Source of the DNA: Planctomycetota bacterium
GTDB taxonomy: Bacteria; Planctomycetota; Phycisphaerae; SM23-33
Length of the DNA stretch: 46,228 nt
Reading direction: 5' to 3'
Assembly (NCBI GenBank): GCA_022705325.1
Contig: JAKJER010000049.1
Coordinates: forward strand, 1-46,228
In this document: positions 16,129 through 24,371 of the stretch, in pieces
Position numbering within the stretch: the first letter of the stretch is position 1
How the letters are laid out: every line of letters starts with the position of its first letter
Notes under the pieces: model-generated
What the model was told of the DNA's origin: nothing
Databases searched by the model: none
What the model saw: the letters and a program-made list of their open reading frames with translations, nothing else
Position numbers and translations under genes: made by a program

Positions 16129-18284
16129 TGGATCGACTGGCTCGATTCCTGGCCGATCGCAGTCGGCTGTTGACGGTCCTGGTAGCCGCCAGCCTGGTGG
16201 CGCCGGCGCTGCTCCTGCCCGGCCTGCGGATCGACAACTCCGTGGAGGTCTGGCTTCGCCGGGGGCATCCGGCCCTGGAGCAGTACAGGCGGTTCCTGGC
16301 CCGCTACGGCAGCGAAGAATACGTGATGGTCGCCCTGGAGAGCGACCGCCCGACCTCGCCGGAGAGCCTGAAGGAGCAGTCGGCGCTGGCGGCTGAGCTG
16401 GCGAAGGTCCCGGGCGTGGATCGCGTGGTGGACCTGCCGGGCACGGCGCGGGCGCTGTTCGGCGCGCGAGACGACTGGACCGCCGAAGCGCGGCGACACC
16501 CGCTGATCCGCAATCTCCTGCTGGGCCCTGACGAGCGGACCGTCGGCATCCTGCTGTGGCTCAAGCACCCCGAGGGGCCCGGCGCCCGCCGGGAGGTGGT
16601 CCAGGCGATCCGCGGCGCCTTGACCCGCAGCGGGCTGGCCGAACGGGCCCACCTGGCCGGCACGCCGGTGATGAACGTGGCCCTGGACGAGGCGTCCCGC
16701 CGGTCTTCCATGATCTTCCTGCCCCTGGCCGTCGCGACAGCCGCCCTGCTGCTGGCCCTGGTCTTCCGCGGCGTGGCCGGCGTGGCCGTGCCCATGTTCG
16801 CCGCCTTCGCTGCCGTGCTGTGGGTGCTGGCGGCCATGGTGCTGGCCGGGCGAACGCTCAACATGGTCACCGTCACGCTGCCCAGCCTGCTGTTCATCCT
16901 GTCGCTGTCCAGCACCATCCACCTGACCTCGCGGCTGGCCAGCCACCGGCAGGCCGGCCTGGACATGCAGCCGGCGCTGCGGCGGACCGTGCGAGAGCTG
17001 ATCCTGCCCACGTTTCTCTCCAGCATCACCACGGCCGTCGGCTTCCTCTCGCTGATGTATTCCGACATGGGCCCGGTTCGCGACATGGGGCTGTTCTCGG
17101 CTGTGGGCCTGATGGTCGCCTTCGCCGTCGCCATGCTGGCCGGGCCCGGCGGGTTGTGGCTGCTTTCGGGGCGGCCCCGCCCGGCCTCGGTGGGCGTCCA
17201 GGGTTGGCTGGCGCGATCCGGCAACTCGGTGGCCGCCCACCCCCGCCTGGCGGCGGCGGCTTCGCTGGGCTTGCTGGGGGCTTGCGCCGCCTGCCTGCCG
17301 CTGCTGCGGGTGGAATCCAACGTCCTGAAGTTCTTCCCGGACGACTCGCCGATCGCCCGCGACTACGCCTTCGTCAGCGAGCGCCTGACGGGGCTGTACA
17401 CCATCGAGATCGACGCCTCGGCAGGGCGGTCCGACGAGGCCGCCCTGCGGAAGGCCCTGGCTCGCCTGGGGCGGGAGGTCGAGCAACGCCCCGAGGTCGC
17501 CCGGGTCGACGAGTACAGCCGGTTCCAGCCCCTGCTGGAGAGCCTGGCCCTGGTCGCGCCGATCCTGGGCCGGCCCGCCGGGGCCGACATGCTGGAGGAC
17601 CTGGCCGGGCGATTCCGTCGCGAGGAAGGCCCGCGGGTCCACCTGCGGGCCTCGATCCTGGTGCGGGCGATGTCCAGCGGCGAGTTTTACGGGCTCATCG
17701 AGAACATTCGCGCCCGCGCCGGGGCAGCCCTGGGCCCGTCGAACTGGGAGCTGACCGGCGTGGTGTGGCTGTTGAACGACGTTCAGCAGGCCCTGGTGCA
17801 GACGCAGGTCTCCAGCTTCGCCATCGCCTCGCTGGTGGTGTTGGGGATGATCGGCCTGCTGCTGCGGTCGGCGCGGGCGATGGTTGGTTCGGTGGTGCCC
17901 AACCTCCTGCCGATCTTCTCGGCCTTCGCGGTGATGGCCCTGGCGGGCATCCCGCTGGACAGCGGCACGGTGATGATCGCGTCCATCGCCATCGGCATCG
18001 CGGTGGACGACACGGTCCACTTCCTGACGCGGTTCCGCGCGGAGCGACAAGCGGGCCTGGCGCCGGGCGAGGCCATCGCGGCCACCTTCGACAAGGTGGG
18101 CCCGGCTTTGGTCTTTACCTCCGTGATCGCCGCCTGCGGGTTCGCGATCCTGGCCCTGGCGGAGTTCCGCCCGATCCGCTACTTTGGCGGCCTGACCGCG
18201 CTGACGATGCTGGCGGCCCTGGCGGGCGACCTGTATGTCCTGCCGGCCATGGTGCGCCTGATCGCCCCCTGGAGGAAGCCATGA
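16128..18284 (+). CDS. MMPL/RND-family lipid transporter (HpnN-like)
   Basis: A 718-residue inner-membrane transporter of the RND superfamily. It has the standard two-fold plan: one helix (about 15-32), a periplasmic loop, five helices (195-346), then helix 375-393, a second loop and five helices (560-710), twelve in all. The second half keeps the family motif GIAVDDTVHF (623-632). The matching place in the first half reads ILSLSSTIHL (257-266) and lacks the acidic pair. Members move lipids such as hopanoids or mycolates, or other hydrophobic molecules. Position between an SCP2-fused reductase and an acyl ligase supports export of the lipid-like product of this cluster. The start ATG overlaps the preceding stop (TGATG), which indicates translational coupling. 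No membrane-fusion or outer-membrane partner is nearby. Confidence 0.85.
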   Translation: MDRLARFLADRSRLLTVLVAASLVAPALLLPGLRIDNSVEVWLRRGHPALEQYRRFLARYGSEEYVMVALESDRPTSPESLKEQSALAAELAKVPGVDRVVDLPGTARALFGARDDWTAEARRHPLIRNLLLGPDERTVGILLWLKHPEGPGARREVVQAIRGALTRSGLAERAHLAGTPVMNVALDEASRRSSMIFLPLAVATAALLLALVFRGVAGVAVPMFAAFAAVLWVLAAMVLAGRTLNMVTVTLPSLLFILSLSSTIHLTSRLASHRQAGLDMQPALRRTVRELILPTFLSSITTAVGFLSLMYSDMGPVRDMGLFSAVGLMVAFAVAMLAGPGGLWLLSGRPRPASVGVQGWLARSGNSVAAHPRLAAAASLGLLGACAACLPLLRVESNVLKFFPDDSPIARDYAFVSERLTGLYTIEIDASAGRSDEAALRKALARLGREVEQRPEVARVDEYSRFQPLLESLALVAPILGRPAGADMLEDLAGRFRREEGPRVHLRASILVRAMSSGEFYGLIENIRARAGAALGPSNWELTGVVWLLNDVQQALVQTQVSSFAIASLVVLGMIGLLLRSARAMVGSVVPNLLPIFSAFAVMALAGIPLDSGTVMIASIAIGIAVDDTVHFLTRFRAERQAGLAPGEAIAATFDKVGPALVFTSVIAACGFAILALAEFRPIRYFGGLTALTMLAALAGDLYVLPAMVRLIAPWRKP

Positions 18285-19381
18285 CCTCGTGTGCCGCCCG
18301 GACAAGTGAAACGCCCGACCAGCGCGTGCGGCGGCTGGTGGCCCTGCATTTTCATCCGGAGACGGGCAGCCGCTACTGGGTGCGTCGGGCGGCCCGGTTG
18401 GGCCTGTCCCCGCAGCGGGACCTCCAGAGCGAGGCGGACCTGCTGCGCCTGGGGCCGATGGACGCCTCCGCCCTGGCGGATCGGGCGGTGGAGGAGTTCG
18501 TGCCCGCCGGCGTCCTGGCGGGCGGGCGGGCCGGCCTGGTCCCCGTCGAGACCGGGGGCACGTCGGGCCGGCCCAAGTTCGCCGTCCACCGGCGCGACGA
18601 GTTCCTCCAGGCGTTCGTCGCGCCCTTCGTGGCCGCGGCGGCCCGCTGCGGGTTCCCGCGCGAGGTCAACTGGCTGTTCCTGGGCCCGACCGGCCCGCAC
18701 GTGATCGGGCAGGCCGCCCGCGCGTGCGCCGAGGCGATGGGCTCGATGGGGCCCTTCTGCGTGGACTTCGATCCGCGCTGGGCCCGCGCGCTGGTGGAGG
18801 GTTCCTTCTCGCGGACCCGCTACCTTCAGCACATCGAGGAGCAGGCCTCTCGCGTGCTGGCGGCGCAGGAGATCGGCGTCCTCTTCGCCACGCCGCCGGT
18901 CCTGGCCAGCCTGGGCGCGAAGGTCGATCCCCCCTGCCGGCAGCGCATCCGCGGCATCCATTTCGGCGGCATGTGCGTCACCTCGCAGCTCCGCGCGGAG
19001 CTGGCGGAGTTGTTTCCCAACGCCGTCATGCTGTCGGGCTATGGCAACACGCTGTTCGGCATGATGCCCGAGCTGGCGTACGACCCGCGGCACGGGATCG
19101 ACTACTTCCCCCACGGCGCCCGCCTGCTCGTGCGCCTGGTCGAGATGGGCGAGGGCGGCGAGGGCGACCGGCTGGGCCGGCCCGTCGCGACGGGCCGGCG
19201 CGGGCAGGTGGTGGTGACCCGCCTGGACGAGGCCCAGTTGATCGTGAACATGTTCGAGCGGGATTCCGCCGTCCGCCTGCCGCCGCCCGCGGACGCCGGC
19301 CCGGGATTCGTCCGCGACGGCCTGCGCGACGTCCAGCCGATCGTCACGGAGCGAACCAAGCCGCCGGGGGGGCTGTATTGA
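18281..19381 (+). CDS. Acyl-adenylate-forming ligase-like protein (LuxE/phenylacetate-CoA ligase type)
   Basis: A 366-residue protein with the P-loop of adenylate-forming enzymes, ETGGTSGRPKF (90-100), and the later LSGYGNTLFGMMPE motif that resembles the acyl-binding/adenylation A5 region. It is shorter than full acyl-CoA synthetases (usually 430-550 residues) and nearer to LuxE-type acyl-protein synthetases; the C-terminal swinging domain looks reduced. It would activate a carboxylic acid, perhaps a fatty or aromatic acid, with ATP. Beside a thioester-reductase-like SDR, a plausible sequence is acid to acyl-adenylate or thioester to aldehyde; this is inference. The ATG overlaps the stop of the transporter gene (ATGA), and its own stop overlaps the next start. 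The longer open frame upstream is a shadow of the transporter. Confidence 0.75.
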   Translation: MTSCAARTSETPDQRVRRLVALHFHPETGSRYWVRRAARLGLSPQRDLQSEADLLRLGPMDASALADRAVEEFVPAGVLAGGRAGLVPVETGGTSGRPKFAVHRRDEFLQAFVAPFVAAAARCGFPREVNWLFLGPTGPHVIGQAARACAEAMGSMGPFCVDFDPRWARALVEGSFSRTRYLQHIEEQASRVLAAQEIGVLFATPPVLASLGAKVDPPCRQRIRGIHFGGMCVTSQLRAELAELFPNAVMLSGYGNTLFGMMPELAYDPRHGIDYFPHGARLLVRLVEMGEGGEGDRLGRPVATGRRGQVVVTRLDEAQLIVNMFERDSAVRLPPPADAGPGFVRDGLRDVQPIVTERTKPPGGLY

Positions 19382-20085
19382 CTCAGGCCGGACCCATCGT
19401 GGAAGAGCGCGTGACGCTGGCCGGGCCCGCGGGGCCGCTGAGCGGCGTCCTGTCGTACCCGGCCGAGGCGGAGCCGGCCTTCGCGGCGCTGGTCTGCTCG
19501 CCGCATCCGCACTTCGCGGGCGACATGGACAACAACGTCGTGCGCGCGGTCGCCGCCCGGCTGGCGGCGGAGGCGGTCGCGCTGCGGTTCGACTACCGCG
19601 GCGTGGGCGACAGCGCGATCGAGCTGCCCGCGGGCCTGTCCGTGTGGGACTACTGGGACCAGGTCGAGCAGCACAAGGCCTACGATGATGCATTGGCCGA
19701 CGTGGCCTGCGCGGCGGAGTTCCTCTCGCGGTCGTGCGGACCGCTGCCCGCGGCGGCGGTGGGATATTCCTTCGGCGCGATTACGGCTATGCTGCACGGG
19801 CGGCGTCGCGGCGGGTTTGCCTGCCTGGCCGGCATCTCCCCGCCGCTCAAGCGGTTCGGCTTCGAGTTCCTGGCCGGCGTCGCCCGCCCATGCCTGCTGC
19901 TGAGCGGGCGGGAGGACTTCGTCTTCTGCGAGCAGGCGCTGGCCCGCGCCCGGCAGGCGGCGGGCGGGGATCTGAATGCGCAGATGGTGGACGGCGATCA
20001 TTTTTTCCGCGGCCGCGAAGACGACGCGGCGACGCGGGTGGCGGATTTCATCCGAGACGGGCTTTTTCGAGAAGGGACGGACTGA
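19378..20085 (+). CDS. Alpha/beta hydrolase
   Basis: A 235-residue cytoplasmic alpha/beta-hydrolase. Features visible are the oxyanion-region motif CSPHPHFAGDMDNNVV, the RFDYRGVGDS turn typical of this superfamily, the nucleophile elbow GYSFGA, and the late acid and histidine in SGREDFVF and DGDHFF. It resembles small hydrolases found beside exosortase-type and lipid gene clusters. The likely start is TTG 19378, which overlaps the previous stop (TTGA); GTG 19411 in the same frame is possible. It may release or trim an acyl or ester intermediate made by the ligase and reductase encoded upstream. The substrate cannot be told from sequence. Confidence 0.8.
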   Translation: MTQAGPIVEERVTLAGPAGPLSGVLSYPAEAEPAFAALVCSPHPHFAGDMDNNVVRAVAARLAAEAVALRFDYRGVGDSAIELPAGLSVWDYWDQVEQHKAYDDALADVACAAEFLSRSCGPLPAAAVGYSFGAITAMLHGRRRGGFACLAGISPPLKRFGFEFLAGVARPCLLLSGREDFVFCEQALARARQAAGGDLNAQMVDGDHFFRGREDDAATRVADFIRDGLFREGTD

Positions 20086-22103
20086 TGGACCTGACCCACA
20101 AGCCGGAGCTGCTGGCCCCGGCGGGCACGTTGCAGACGGTCGAGGCGGTGCTGAACGCCGGCGCCGACGCCGTCTACTGCGGCGGCAAGCGGCTGAACAT
20201 GCGGATGCACCGCTCGAGCTACAACTTCACCGACGACGACCTGGCCGCCGCGATCGACCTGGCCCATCGGCGCGGGCGGAAGCTCTACCTCACGCTGAAC
20301 AACCTGATCCTCGAGGACGACGTGGAGGAGTTGCGGTCGGCGCTGGAGGCGGTGGCCAGGCTCCGCCCCGACGCCCTGATCGTCCAGGACCTGGCGACGG
20401 TGGAGCTGGCCCGGGAGATCTGCGTCGAGGTGCCCCTGCACGCCAGCACGATGATGAACGTGCACAGCGAGAAGACGGCCACCGCGCTGAAGCTGATGGG
20501 CTTCGTGCGGGCGATCGCGTCGCGCGACATCCCGCTGCACGAGGCCAGGCGGATCGCCGAGGTCTCGGGCCTGGAGATGGAGTACTTCATCCACGGCGAC
20601 ATGTGCATCGCGCACAGCTCGCAGTGCTACCTCAGCGGCCTGGTCTTCGGCGAAAGCTCCAACCGGGGCCGCTGCATGAAGCCCTGCCGCTGGGACTGGA
20701 AACTGCTGACCGCCTCGGGAGCGCCCGTGGCGGGCATGTCCGAGGGCTACCTGCTGGCCCGGCGCGACCTGTGCATGTTCCAGCACATCGGCGAGCTGGT
20801 GCAGAACCGCATCGCCTCGCTGAAGATCGAGGGGCGAATGCGAACCGCCGACTTTCTGGCCCCGCTGGTGGGCGCCTACCGCCAGGCCATCGACGGCTAC
20901 TTCGCCGATCCGCTGCACTACGCCACGCAGGCCGAGGCGATGGACAACCTCTGGTCGCGCCGGGTGCGGGAGTTCACCACGTCGCTGTGCCTGCGGCGCG
21001 GAGGGCCCGAATCGGTGGACGCCTCCGGCAAGCGGGAGCCGCGCCTGTTCAGCCTGGCCCGCGCGGAGGCCGACCTGTCCGAGCCGCCCGCCCAGGGCCT
21101 CGTGCCGCCCGTCCGGGGCGGCTTCGAGCTGGCGGTGCACGTGGCGACCCGGGCGGCGGCGGAGTCGGCGCTGGCGGCCGGGGCCAACGCGGTGTACCTG
21201 GGCGGCGACGAGTTCCCGGCCTGTCCCAGCGACATCGACCCCGCCTGGCTGACGGAGTTCTGCTCGCGGGCGGCGGCCCGGCGGGCGCGGGTGGCCGTGC
21301 TCTCGTCGCGCACCGGAGACGAGCGCGACCTGGCCCAGTGGACGTGGTGGCTCAAGCGGGTGTCGGGCATCCGCAGCCTGGGGGCCGGGGCGTCCACCAT
21401 CGGGGCCATCGAGGTCGCCCGGTCGCTGCGGGTGCGGGAGATTCTGGCCGACTATTCGCTCAACCTGGCCAACAGCCTGGCGGCCGACGCCCTGTCCACG
21501 CTGGGCGCCACCCGGGTGACCGCCAGCCTGGAGCTGGACTTCGCCTGCCTGCAAGCCCTGGCGGCCCAGGTCCGCCTGCCCCTGGAGGCGATCGTCCACG
21601 GCCCGCTGCCGGGGATGCTCCTGGAGCACTGCGTGGTGGCCGCCGCGGCGGGCCAGACCAGCCACGAGCCCTGCGCCATGCCCTGCCGCAAGGAGGCGTA
21701 CGCGCTGCGGGACACCGCCGGCCAGGACCACGCCGTCCGCTTCGACTCGCGCTGCCGCAACCATCTCTACGCCGCCCGCGAGCTGTGCCTGCTGCCCACG
21801 CTGGCGCGCCTGGCCCCGCTGGGCCTGGCCGCCGTCCGCATCGAGGCCCAGTTCTACACCCCCGCACAGGTCGAGCTGGTGGTCGGGGCCTACCGGCGGA
21901 CCATCGACCACCTGCGGACCGGCCACTGGCCGGACGTCCAGGCGGAGTTGGAAAGCATCGCCGCCGCCACCGGGCTGCCGCTGGGAGACGGGGCGATGGA
22001 CTTCCCCGCCGTCGAGCCGCAGAGCTACGCGCCGTCGTCGCCGCCCGAGGCCTCGACGATTCCGACGGCCCCCGCGCCGACGCAGACGGAGGACCAACCG
22101 TGA
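20085..22103 (+). CDS. U32 family protein with two U32-type domains in tandem
   Basis: A 672-residue protein of peptidase family U32; characterised members (UbiU, UbiV, RlhA, TrhP) are iron-sulfur proteins for oxygen-independent hydroxylation rather than proteases. Domain one (about 8-340) begins PELLAPAGT and carries Cys174, Cys181, Cys197 and Cys230, a C-x6-C-x15-C-x32-C spacing close to the cluster ligands of UbiU; another Cys is at 201. Domain two (about 345-640) repeats the barrel signature (AAGANAVYLGGDEF) and has HC-x13-C-x3-C followed by RELC, reminiscent of UbiV. It is therefore like a UbiU-UbiV fusion, although an RlhA-type RNA hydroxylase remains possible. ATG 20085 overlaps the hydrolase stop (TGATG) and the stop overlaps the aminotransferase GTG. 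The SCP2 domain encoded upstream strengthens a UbiT/U/V comparison. Confidence 0.85.
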   Translation: MDLTHKPELLAPAGTLQTVEAVLNAGADAVYCGGKRLNMRMHRSSYNFTDDDLAAAIDLAHRRGRKLYLTLNNLILEDDVEELRSALEAVARLRPDALIVQDLATVELAREICVEVPLHASTMMNVHSEKTATALKLMGFVRAIASRDIPLHEARRIAEVSGLEMEYFIHGDMCIAHSSQCYLSGLVFGESSNRGRCMKPCRWDWKLLTASGAPVAGMSEGYLLARRDLCMFQHIGELVQNRIASLKIEGRMRTADFLAPLVGAYRQAIDGYFADPLHYATQAEAMDNLWSRRVREFTTSLCLRRGGPESVDASGKREPRLFSLARAEADLSEPPAQGLVPPVRGGFELAVHVATRAAAESALAAGANAVYLGGDEFPACPSDIDPAWLTEFCSRAAARRARVAVLSSRTGDERDLAQWTWWLKRVSGIRSLGAGASTIGAIEVARSLRVREILADYSLNLANSLAADALSTLGATRVTASLELDFACLQALAAQVRLPLEAIVHGPLPGMLLEHCVVAAAAGQTSHEPCAMPCRKEAYALRDTAGQDHAVRFDSRCRNHLYAARELCLLPTLARLAPLGLAAVRIEAQFYTPAQVELVVGAYRRTIDHLRTGHWPDVQAELESIAAATGLPLGDGAMDFPAVEPQSYAPSSPPEASTIPTAPAPTQTEDQP

Positions 22104-23395
22104 GGCCGTCTCCCATCGGACCCCGCGCCATCGTCGAGAAGAAGAAGCGGTACCTGATCCCGTGCATGTACCACTTCTATCGCGATCCGCCGCAGATCGT
22201 CGCCGGGCGGGGAGTCCGCGTCCGCGATTCTCTCGGGCGGGAGTACCTGGACCTGTACAGCGGCGTGTCCGTCCACGCGCTGGGACACTGCCACCCGGAA
22301 CTGGTCGAGGCGATCACCCGCCAGGCGGCCACGCTCCAGCACACGACGACGATCTACCTGACCCAGCCGATCGTGGACCTGGCCGAGGCGCTGGCGGGGG
22401 TCCTGCCGGGCGCGATCGAGCGCACGTTCTTCTGCGCCAGCGGCAGCGAGGCCAACGAGGGCGCGGCGCTGCTGGCCATGCTGCACACGGGCAGGCGGCG
22501 CTTCCTCGCCTTGCAGAATTCGCTCCACGGACGGACGAAGTTGACGATGAACCTCACAGGCCTGGCCATGTGGCGGACCGACCCGTACCCGTCCGGCGAC
22601 GTCGAGCACGTGCCCGTGCCGCACTGCTCGGCCTGCCCGCTGGGGCGCAGCTACGACACGTGCAGCCTGGCGTGCGTCGCCGCCGTCGAGCAGGCGCTGG
22701 ACCGCCAGGCCGGCTCGGCGGAGTTGCCGGCGGCCATGTTCGTCGAGCCGATCCAGGGCAACGGGGGCATCGTCGTGCCTCCGGCCGACTACCTGCCGGC
22801 GCTGCGGGCGGTGCTGCACCGCCACGGCGTGCTGCTGGTGGCCGACGAGGTCCAGACGGGCCTGGGGCGGACCGGCCGATGGTTCTGCGCGGACCGCTGG
22901 TCGGTCGTGCCGGACATCGTGACCGGCGGCAAGGCGCTGGGGGGCGGAACGCCCGTGGGGTACTTCTCGACCACGGCGGAGATCGCCGCCAGCTACACCC
23001 GCCCGGGCGCGTCGACGTTCGGGGGCAATCCGGTGACGGCGACGGCGGGACTGACCGTGCTGAAGGTCCTGCGTCGCGAGGGCCTGGTCGAACGGGCCGA
23101 GGAGACGGGGGCCTGGCTGAAGGGCCGGCTGGCGGAGCTTCAGGGCCGCCAGGGACTGCTGCGCGAGGTTCGCGGCGAAGGGCTGATGGTCGGTGCCGAA
23201 CTGGGCTCCAGGGGCGAGCTGACGCCCGCCCAGGTGACCGACGAGGCGCTGGAGCGGCTGAAGGACGCGGGCGTGCTGCTGGGCAAGACCGGGGTGGACC
23301 GAAACGTGCTGACGTTCATGCCGCCCCTGATCGTCGAGCGGGCGGACCTGGAAAAGGCGGTGAACGTGCTTGAGAACGTGCTGGCGAGCATCTGA
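22100..23395 (+). CDS. Class III PLP-dependent aminotransferase
   Basis: A 431-residue pyridoxal-phosphate enzyme of the class III (omega-amino acid / alanine-glyoxylate 2-like) group. Visible are ASGSEANEG (113-121) for phosphate binding, VADEVQTGLGRTG (247-259) with the ring-nitrogen Asp, and the Schiff-base lysine at about 278 in VTGGKALGGG. A four-Cys patch, HCSACPLG...CSLAC (about 175-192), could bind a metal or simply be lineage-specific. The GTG start overlaps the U32 stop (GTGA). Such enzymes convert aldehydes or ketones to amines; after an acyl ligase and a reductase, amination of an aldehyde is a reasonable guess. The hopanoid aminotransferase HpnO belongs to the same broad class. 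The end overlaps the start of the pentahaem lipoprotein gene. Confidence 0.85.
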   Translation: MRPSPIGPRAIVEKKKRYLIPCMYHFYRDPPQIVAGRGVRVRDSLGREYLDLYSGVSVHALGHCHPELVEAITRQAATLQHTTTIYLTQPIVDLAEALAGVLPGAIERTFFCASGSEANEGAALLAMLHTGRRRFLALQNSLHGRTKLTMNLTGLAMWRTDPYPSGDVEHVPVPHCSACPLGRSYDTCSLACVAAVEQALDRQAGSAELPAAMFVEPIQGNGGIVVPPADYLPALRAVLHRHGVLLVADEVQTGLGRTGRWFCADRWSVVPDIVTGGKALGGGTPVGYFSTTAEIAASYTRPGASTFGGNPVTATAGLTVLKVLRREGLVERAEETGAWLKGRLAELQGRQGLLREVRGEGLMVGAELGSRGELTPAQVTDEALERLKDAGVLLGKTGVDRNVLTFMPPLIVERADLEKAVNVLENVLASI

Positions 23396-24371
23396 GGCGA
23401 CGGCCTGGTTCCTGGCGGCGCTGGCGGGCGCGGGCCTGGCGCTGGCCTTGAGCAGTTGCGGCGGGTTCGACCACCTCACGCGGGTGCAGTCGAGCATCCC
23501 GCTGTCCAAGGACTGCGCCGCCTGCCACGTGGACATCGCCCGCGAGTGGACGGCCTCGCCGCACGCGGCCGCCTGGTCCTCCGCGGACTTCCGCGCTGCC
23601 AGCAACGGCTACCGCTTCTCCGCGTGCCTGCCCTGCCACGCGCCCGAGCCGGCGTGGTCGAGCCGGGCGCCGTCGGTCGCCCGGGCCGGCGACCGCCAGG
23701 AGGGCGTCACGTGCGTGTCGTGCCATCTCGAGCCGGCGACGGCGGAGTCGCCCGCCGCGATGGCGGGCCCCCTGCCGCCCACGGGCATGGTCTCGCCCCA
23801 TCCGGTCACGGTCAGGCCCGAGCGCTACCGGGACGCCGCCTTCTGCGGCCGATGCCACGAGGGGACCTACCGCCAGTGGCGCCAAGCCGCGCCGGCCGAC
23901 AAGCCGCCCTGCCAGCAGTGCCACATGCCCGCGATCCGCAGGAAGATGACGCAGGCCACCGGCGGGATCTCCGGGCTGCTGGTGGCGATGGAGAAGGCGG
24001 AGGTGGAGCGGCGGCACACGTTCGATCCGCTTCCGCGGTCGCTGGAGGCGCCGCCGGTGACGCTGTCGGCCCGGCGCCGGGACGAGCAGATCGAGCTGGT
24101 CCTCCGCAACCGCCTGCCGCACGCCATCCCCACGGGCGAGTTCGGGTTCCGCGTGTGCGTCATCCGGGTCGAGGATGAATCCGGCCCGCTCGCCCGGCAG
24201 GAACTGAGCGCCCACGGCGGGACGGCGTTGCCCGCGGGAGGCGAGCTTCGCTGGCGCCTGAACCGTCGCGACCCCGGGGCCTGGCCCCGTCGTCTGCGCG
24301 TGCGACTGGCCAAGCTGCACCCGGACGGGCGGGCGAGCGAGTGGTTCGTCCTGGAGGTGCCCGTGCCATGA
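23370..24371 (+). CDS. Pentahaem c-type cytochrome lipoprotein
   Basis: A 333-residue exported cytochrome. The N-terminus is a lipoprotein signal with lipobox LSSC (Cys30). Five CXXCH haem sites follow: CAACH, CLPCH, CVSCH, CGRCH and CQQCH. The last third has no haem sites and looks beta-rich, possibly an Ig-like or carrier domain. The layout resembles cytochrome c554-like multihaem proteins. The chosen start is TTG 23370, inside the end of the aminotransferase gene (26-base overlap), because it gives the complete signal peptide. The stop overlaps the start of the cytochrome b-c fusion (ATGA), so the two are very likely partners: electrons from the fusion could pass to this membrane-tethered cytochrome, or the reverse. 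Whether it sits on the inner or outer membrane is not decided. Confidence 0.85.
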   Translation: MRTCWRASEATAWFLAALAGAGLALALSSCGGFDHLTRVQSSIPLSKDCAACHVDIAREWTASPHAAAWSSADFRAASNGYRFSACLPCHAPEPAWSSRAPSVARAGDRQEGVTCVSCHLEPATAESPAAMAGPLPPTGMVSPHPVTVRPERYRDAAFCGRCHEGTYRQWRQAAPADKPPCQQCHMPAIRRKMTQATGGISGLLVAMEKAEVERRHTFDPLPRSLEAPPVTLSARRRDEQIELVLRNRLPHAIPTGEFGFRVCVIRVEDESGPLARQELSAHGGTALPAGGELRWRLNRRDPGAWPRRLRVRLAKLHPDGRASEWFVLEVPVP

